A stretch of 64,000 nucleotides of DNA from Cavenderia fasciculata (taxonomy: Eukaryota > Evosea > Eumycetozoa > Acytosteliales > Cavenderiaceae), in assembly GCF_000203815.1 (NCBI RefSeq), contig NW_004457703.1, forward strand, positions 558,001 to 622,000, given 5' to 3'. The notes beneath the pieces were generated by a model that saw only the letters and a program-made list of their open reading frames with translations, did no database searches and was not told the origin of the DNA. Shown piece after piece: positions 58,424 through 64,000 of the stretch. The position numbers were made by a program, and so were the translations under genes. How positions within the stretch are numbered: the first letter of the stretch is position 1; the number at the start of each line of letters is the position of its first letter.

Positions 58424-60839
58424 TTAACACTTTTGGAGGATTTTTTGGCTGTATCTTCTTGATAATTCTAGTAACTTTAACCTTAATTGTAAACGAGCCT
58501 TGTACTTTTTTTCTTTATCCATTTTGATTTTATAGATAATAGTGGCAATCGAAATTGAAATCAAAGTAGCAACACCAATGACTACACCAACAATAATCTT
58601 CCATTTTTTTGATGGTGTTGTCAAAAATTGGTTAATGGTATCAACATTGATCATCAATTGAAGATCTGGATCAAATACAGCATTAAGATTAAAGTATGGT
58701 ATCGTTGTAATAAAACTGTAGGACATGTGTTGTTGAGATTTTTCTTAGAGTATTCAATTCGATTTGATATCTTTCGAGGGATATCATCCAATAATGCACG
58801 GCTAATTAGTTTGACCAATATAAATTGATCATTTCCAATTAAAAATGATGTGAATTCTGTAGAGTTGGTTGATAATATATTATTGTTGTAATCTTCTTGT
58901 CCACATTTATAGTTGTATGGTTGAGTTATATTGGTAACCAATTCAAGAGTATTTAATCTATTACCAAAACTCCAACCTTCAATTTCAATTGTATATTTAA
59001 TCGATCCAACTGCCAAATAAAATAATTGACCTGCAAATGTAACTCGAATGTCTTTTGGAGTTGTTTCCTCTTCTTCTTCATCATCCTCCTCTTCTTGTTG
59101 TTGTACATATTGTGAAAATGTAATTTTAATAGTATTGTAGAAAGAACCATCACTATTTGTTGAATATATCCAATTATTAAGTAAAATTAAAGGTGATATG
59201 TTGGTTGGTTGATTGGTTTGATTTGTCATTTCCCAGTTGAGAGTTGTTAAATCCAATGACTTGATAATATTTTGGTCAACATCGAGTTCTCTAATTTGTG
59301 AAACTACAAATTGATAAAATATATCTGCATTGTTGGTGACTATTTTTGGGTTGTTTAGTGATGGTTCGACGTGACTATCCCAATCCCTTCCACCATCACC
59401 ATTTCCACCACCACCACCAGGTTTTACAGTACCACAATAAAGTCCAACTCTATTATTCACACATCGACATGTTCTATTCAAACATTCACCAAATCCATTA
59501 CATTCAATTGTATTATTAATTCCTTGGCGATCAATACATGTATAATTATTTGGATCTAAATTAAATACAATAATTAATTATTAGTCATTGATTTTTAATC
59601 AAATTTGATTTTTGTTATTTTGCTATTTTTTTTAATTTACTTCATACGTTGTAAAGTTGAAACTAAAATAGTTTGATTGATTGGTAAGAATTGAATAGAT
59701 GACATTTTAATATCCACAGAATATTCAGTATTTGAAGTCAATCCAGTGATAAGACATGAATTAATATTGGCACCTGAACACCAAACCAACGGTACTTGAA
59801 TCGATGATTTTGGATTGGATACAGATACTTGATAAGTAATATTACCTGGCATTCCACCATCACTAATCCATGTCAAATAAATTGATTCATAATCACTTGT
59901 TGAATTGGTTGAATTTATAGTTGGAACTAAATAAATAATTAGAAAATGAAAGAAATAGAATATAGCTCTTCTTCCTATTCTTTTTTTTTCTATTTACTTA
60001 CAATAATAAAAGGTAATTTGAGTATAAAGGGTTAAATCGGTACCATCATTATTAACCATCAAGGATAAATTTTGAGGATCAGTGACAAAATCTGGCATGT
60101 AATAGATGATACTGCCGTTATACATTGTCCTTGGTAGATAATTGATTGTAGACCATAATGAATAATTCGAATCACCTGGTACACCTCCATCTGAGTGCCG
60201 TCAATTCAAGATACCAATCATTGGGATCGTTGGTTGAAAGGTCGTATGCTTGAAGAACCTGCTTTGTGAGATTCGAGATGACTGGATAGGTTGTCACTTT
60301 GAAATATAAAGTGTTGGAAACACCATAAAAATCATAAGCAACTAGCCCAACATTTGTTGTTGTCCCAGATGGTAGATTAATTGAAATTAATCGATTTGTC
60401 ACGTCACTAAACCTAACTTCGGTGTAGGTCATTGTATTATTTAAAGAAATGTTACAAAATACCATGCCATTCTCGCTTGGCACTGAAAATGTAAAATCAA
60501 CAATCTTTGTCTTGATGTTTAAAATTTTTGGATCACTAATAATTAAAGCTAAACAAAAAACAAATACAATAGTATTAGATGAAAGATAATGAATAAATGG
60601 ACCAGTTCATTGATTCTAATAGTAATACCTACGGTCTAAATATTTATCAAATCAAGTTTGAATAAGAGGTGAACCAATATATAGCCAACATTTTGATTTG
60701 AAGATTAGAATCTACATTGTAACATACCTGTAGGAATTTGAGTTTGTCCGAATCCAAAACTATTGAGATGATTGTTGACTATTACTAGAACTAATATTCC
60801 AAATAATATTCGAAGTATATAAATAATACTGTTATTCAT
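58424..60839 (-). pseudogene. ComC-like surface protein, copy K: short form, two frameshifts
   Basis: Minus-strand exons 60839-60728, 60548-60002, 59926-59648 and 59555-58424. The signal-peptide exon (RILFGILVLVIVNN, ending QTQIPT) is phase 1 and joins directly and in frame to an exon-4-type module, so the domains of exons 1-3 of the full-length copies are absent. A one-base lesion at about 60190-60200 (after LELTA, before SDGGVPGDS) and another in the T5/A5 run at 58739-58743 break the frame. Otherwise the fibronectin-like exon (SDGGMPGNITYQV), EGF (NRTCRCVNNRVGLYC), ComC-type domain (FAGQLFYLAVGSIKYTIEI), TM (WKIIVGVVIGVATLISIS) and a longer basic tail ending ILQKC are complete. It pairs with copy B as a shortened subfamily. 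Confidence 0.72.
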
Positions 60840-61050
60840 ACTTGTATTTGTTTTATAATATATATATTTATATAAAAGTAAAAGATAAAAAATAACCTTT
60901 GTGTGTTGGTTTTGAGGAAGGGGAAGGGATGATCGTCGGGGACATCCATCTTGATCATGTAAACAAACGACACAATTTGAATTTGGCTTTGGTTTGGTGG
61001 TACTAATTATAATTAATTTTGATGGGTATTTTTTTTTCACCTCTACCCTT

Positions 61051-64000
61051 TTAATTATTATTATTTATTTCTTGAAATCTTTCTTGTAAACGGACATTGT
61101 ACTGCTTTCGAGTATTCATTTTGATTTTATAAATAATAGTGGCTACAGAGACTGCAACCACAGCAGCAAAACCAACTACTACACCAACAACAATCTTCCA
61201 TGAGTTTGATGGTGATGACAAACATTGGTCAATAGCATCGACATTGATCAACAATTGAAGATCTGGATCAAATACAGCATTAAGATTAAAGTATGGTATA
61301 GATGTAATAATACTATATAACATTTGTTGTTGAGATTCAGAAGAGGAGGATGAAGATGAGTCTGAATCTGATAACACAACTGATACTATTCGATTTGATA
61401 CCTTTCGAGGAATATCATCCAATAATGCACGATTGATTAATTTGCCTAAAACCAATTGATCATTTCCAATTAAAAATGAAGTGAATTCTGTAGAGTTGGT
61501 TGATACCATATCGTTGATGGGATCTTCTTTTCCACATTTATCGTTGTATGGTTGAGTGATATTTGTAACCAATTCAAGAGTATTTAATTGACTATTGAAA
61601 TTCCAACCTTCAATATCAATTGTATATTTAATCGATCCAACTGCAACATAAAATAATTGACCTGCAAATGTAACTGGAATGTCTTTTATAGTTGCTTCCT
61701 CCTCTTCTTGTTGTTGTACATATTGTAAAAATGTAATTTTAATTGCTCTATAGGTTGAATCTTTTGAACGACTATATGTTGAATAAATCCAATTATTAAG
61801 TAAAATCAAAGGTGATATGTTGGTTGGTTGATTGGTTTGATTTGTCATTGTCCAGTTGAGAGTTGTTAAATCTACAGATTTGATAATAGTGTCGTCAATA
61901 TCTAATTCTCTGATTTTGTGAAACGACAAATTGATAAAATATATCTGCATTGTTGATTATGACTTTTGGGTTGTTTGGTGATGGATCAATATGACTTCCT
62001 CCTCCTCCACCATCACCATTTCCACCACCAGGTTTTACAGTACCACAATAAAGTCCAACTCTACCATTCACACATAAACATGTTCCATTCAAACATTCAC
62101 CAAATCCATTACATTCAATTTTATTACTCATTCCTTGACGATCAATACATGTATAATTATTTGGATCTAAAAATAAATAAATAAATAAATAATTAATATT
62201 AATAAATTAAATTGAGATTTGTTTTTTTAATTTTCTACATACATTGTAAAGTTGAAACTAAAATAGTTTTGTTGATTGGTAAGAATTGAACAGATGACAT
62301 TTTAATATCCACAGAATATTCAGTATTTGAAGTCAATCCAGTGATGAGACATGAACTAATGTTTGAACCTAAACACCAAACCAACGGTACTTGAATAGAT
62401 GATTTTGGATTAGAGACTGATACTTGATATGTAATATTACCTGGCATTCCACCATCACTAATCCATGTCAAATAAATTGATTCATAATCACTTGTTGAAT
62501 TGGTTGAATTTATCGTTGGAACTAAATTAAAAAAAAAAAGAATTCTTAATTAATTATTATTATTATTTTTTTGTCTATTTACTTACAATAATAAAGGGTA
62601 ATTTCAGTATTAAGAGATAATGTTGTTTGATCATTTTCAAGTGTAATGGTCATTGGTTGAGGGATAGTGGTGATAAAGGTTGGCATGTAATAGGTGATTG
62701 AGTTGCCCTGTTTGCTGGTCGATTGTGATACGATAGGAGTCGAGTATGCATATGTAGAATCACCTGGTACACCTCCACTCGACAGTGTTGTCACTAAAAG
62801 ATACCAATCATTTGGATCATTGACAGTCAAGAGGTCGTATGCTTGAAGAACCTGCATTGAGATATTCGAGATGACTGGATAGGTTGTCACGTTGAGATAT
62901 ACAGTGTTGGACACACGACCAACGTTATCGTAAGCAATAAAACCAACGGTCGATGTTGTTCCAGATGGCACGCCAATTGTATATCCAGACCCTTCGGTAT
63001 AAGGAACCCCTGTATGAAGAATTTCATGATTTAGCGTAAAATTTAAAAGCACAGGACCATTATCTCCAGACAATGTAAATGTAAAAACAACACTCTTTGT
63101 AAGAGAAGACATTATTTTTGTATTACTTACAAATAATGCTTATAAAAATAAAAATAAAATAAAAAAGAAAGTTAAATTAATAAATTAATATTAAATTAAT
63201 TAAATAAGTATACATACAACCAAGCCATTGAAATGTAGAAGAGGTAGATTTAGTTGTACCATCATTTATAGCTGTTAAATGAAAAGTATAATTGTCGGGA
63301 TTTTGACCAACTGGAAATTCAAACCAAGTGATGTTTTTGTCAGTGAAGGAATGGAAAGTGAAATTACTAGAGGTTGTTTGTGATACATTGACAAGGACGG
63401 CGGTTACACCGTAACCAGGTGGATCGATTACCCAAGACACATTGATAGAGTTGTAAAGTGGTGTGGTTTTAAAGCTTGCTATGTCAATTGGAGGTAGCAA
63501 TGTAAATGGTTGTATATTTGTTGAACTTTGACCACGGTTGGTAACTCCAACAGACACAGAGATTATAGCTCCCACTGGCAAGTCATTCATGATACAAGTA
63601 GTGGTATACTGACACTCGGGATAATTGTATCTTCCAGGTCCCAAAGATCCAAACACAACATAAGTATTGGCATTTGGTGGATCATATCCACCCGATACAA
63701 CATAACTAATATTTAATGAACTAGTCGTTTTAGAATTTAAAATAATACTATCAATTATTGGTGCTAAAAAAATAATCAATCAATAAATAAATGAAATTAA
63801 TATATATTCTATTTCTATCTCTATTCTTTTTAGTTTAGCTTTGTACGTACTTGATGGAAGTATAAATGAATTTGATTTTAATGAAACCATTGTTGCATTT
63901 AATATATAGTCTGCTCCAAAAGGGTTGGCATAGATAGTCAAGTTTCCAGTGTATGGTATTTGATTGATGATCATGGCAACGCCCGTTGTTTTGTATATTT
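61051..64000 (-). pseudogene. ComC-like surface protein, copy L: partial at window edge, one frameshift
   Basis: The 5' end lies outside the window. Minus-strand exons visible: part of exon 2 (64000-63851, IPYTGNLTIYANPFGADY), 63763-63218, 63138-62587, 62521-62243 and 62166-61051. All are phase 1 as in copies E and F. It has the exon-3 module (VSGGYDPPNANTYVVFG), exon-4 module (LSSGGVPGDSTY), fibronectin-like exon, EGF (IECNGFGECLNGTCLC), ComC-type domain (FAGQLFYVAVGSIKYTIDI), TM (WKIVVGVVVGFAAVVAVSV) and basic tail. One extra base in the A4 run at 61914-61917 (FVVSQ | IRELDID in the paralogues) shifts the frame in the last exon. If that is an assembly error, this is a functional full-length gene. 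Confidence 0.75.

Overview
The window is dictyostelid (cellular slime mould) nuclear DNA. The evidence is AT-rich intergenic DNA, short AT-rich GT-AG introns, glutamine, asparagine and serine runs in many proteins, and families typical of social amoebae (CBM49 cellulose-binding proteins, a large O-methyltransferase family, ComC-like EGF membrane proteins). The genus is not resolved. The base composition looks less extremely AT-rich than Dictyostelium discoideum, so a group such as Cavenderia or Polysphondylium/Heterostelium is possible (inference).

Left part (1-23.5 kb), mostly ordinary single-copy genes. In order: two small genes of unknown function (1711-2226, 2439-3101); a six-exon conserved unknown (3352-5024); a pyrimidine-rich upstream region of about 3.4 kb; a 920-residue Q/N-rich nuclear protein ending in an ASXH/DEUBAD-like domain (8427-11479); Mediator subunit Med6 (minus); a membrane protein with a GYAPQ-repeat tail (minus); a two-TM unknown (14501-15304); a secreted CBM49 protein (15779-16180); a 1.09-kresidue protein with an AF4/FMR2-like C-terminal domain (minus, 16457-19941); an O-methyltransferase (minus); and N-acetylglucosamine kinase (minus).

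Right part (23.9-64 kb), a cluster of eight ComC-like surface-protein loci. Six are on the plus strand (23924, 27199, 30171, 35104, 41247, 53111) together with 45492, and two are on the minus strand (58424-60839 and 61051 to beyond the window), so nine copies counting 45492. The full-length architecture is a signal peptide, four beta-rich ectodomain exons, a fibronectin-like exon, then one last exon holding an EGF module, the ComC-type membrane-proximal domain, one TM helix and a short basic tail. Only 41247-45169 and 45492-49415 read cleanly throughout. The others carry stops, indels or truncations. Other genes sit inside the cluster: a secreted protein (39370-40589), a disrupted LRR/IPT receptor with a similar TM start (49389-52357, minus), a zinc-knuckle microprotein and a small coiled-coil gene.

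The exons are symmetric (phase 1-1), the last exons are almost identical between some copies while ectodomains differ, and many copies are broken. Together this looks like a birth-and-death, gene-converting surface-receptor locus. An adhesion or kin-recognition role is an inference only. Most lesions are single bases in short homopolymers, so assembly error must be excluded. All exon coordinates are my own reading of splice sites and reading phase.
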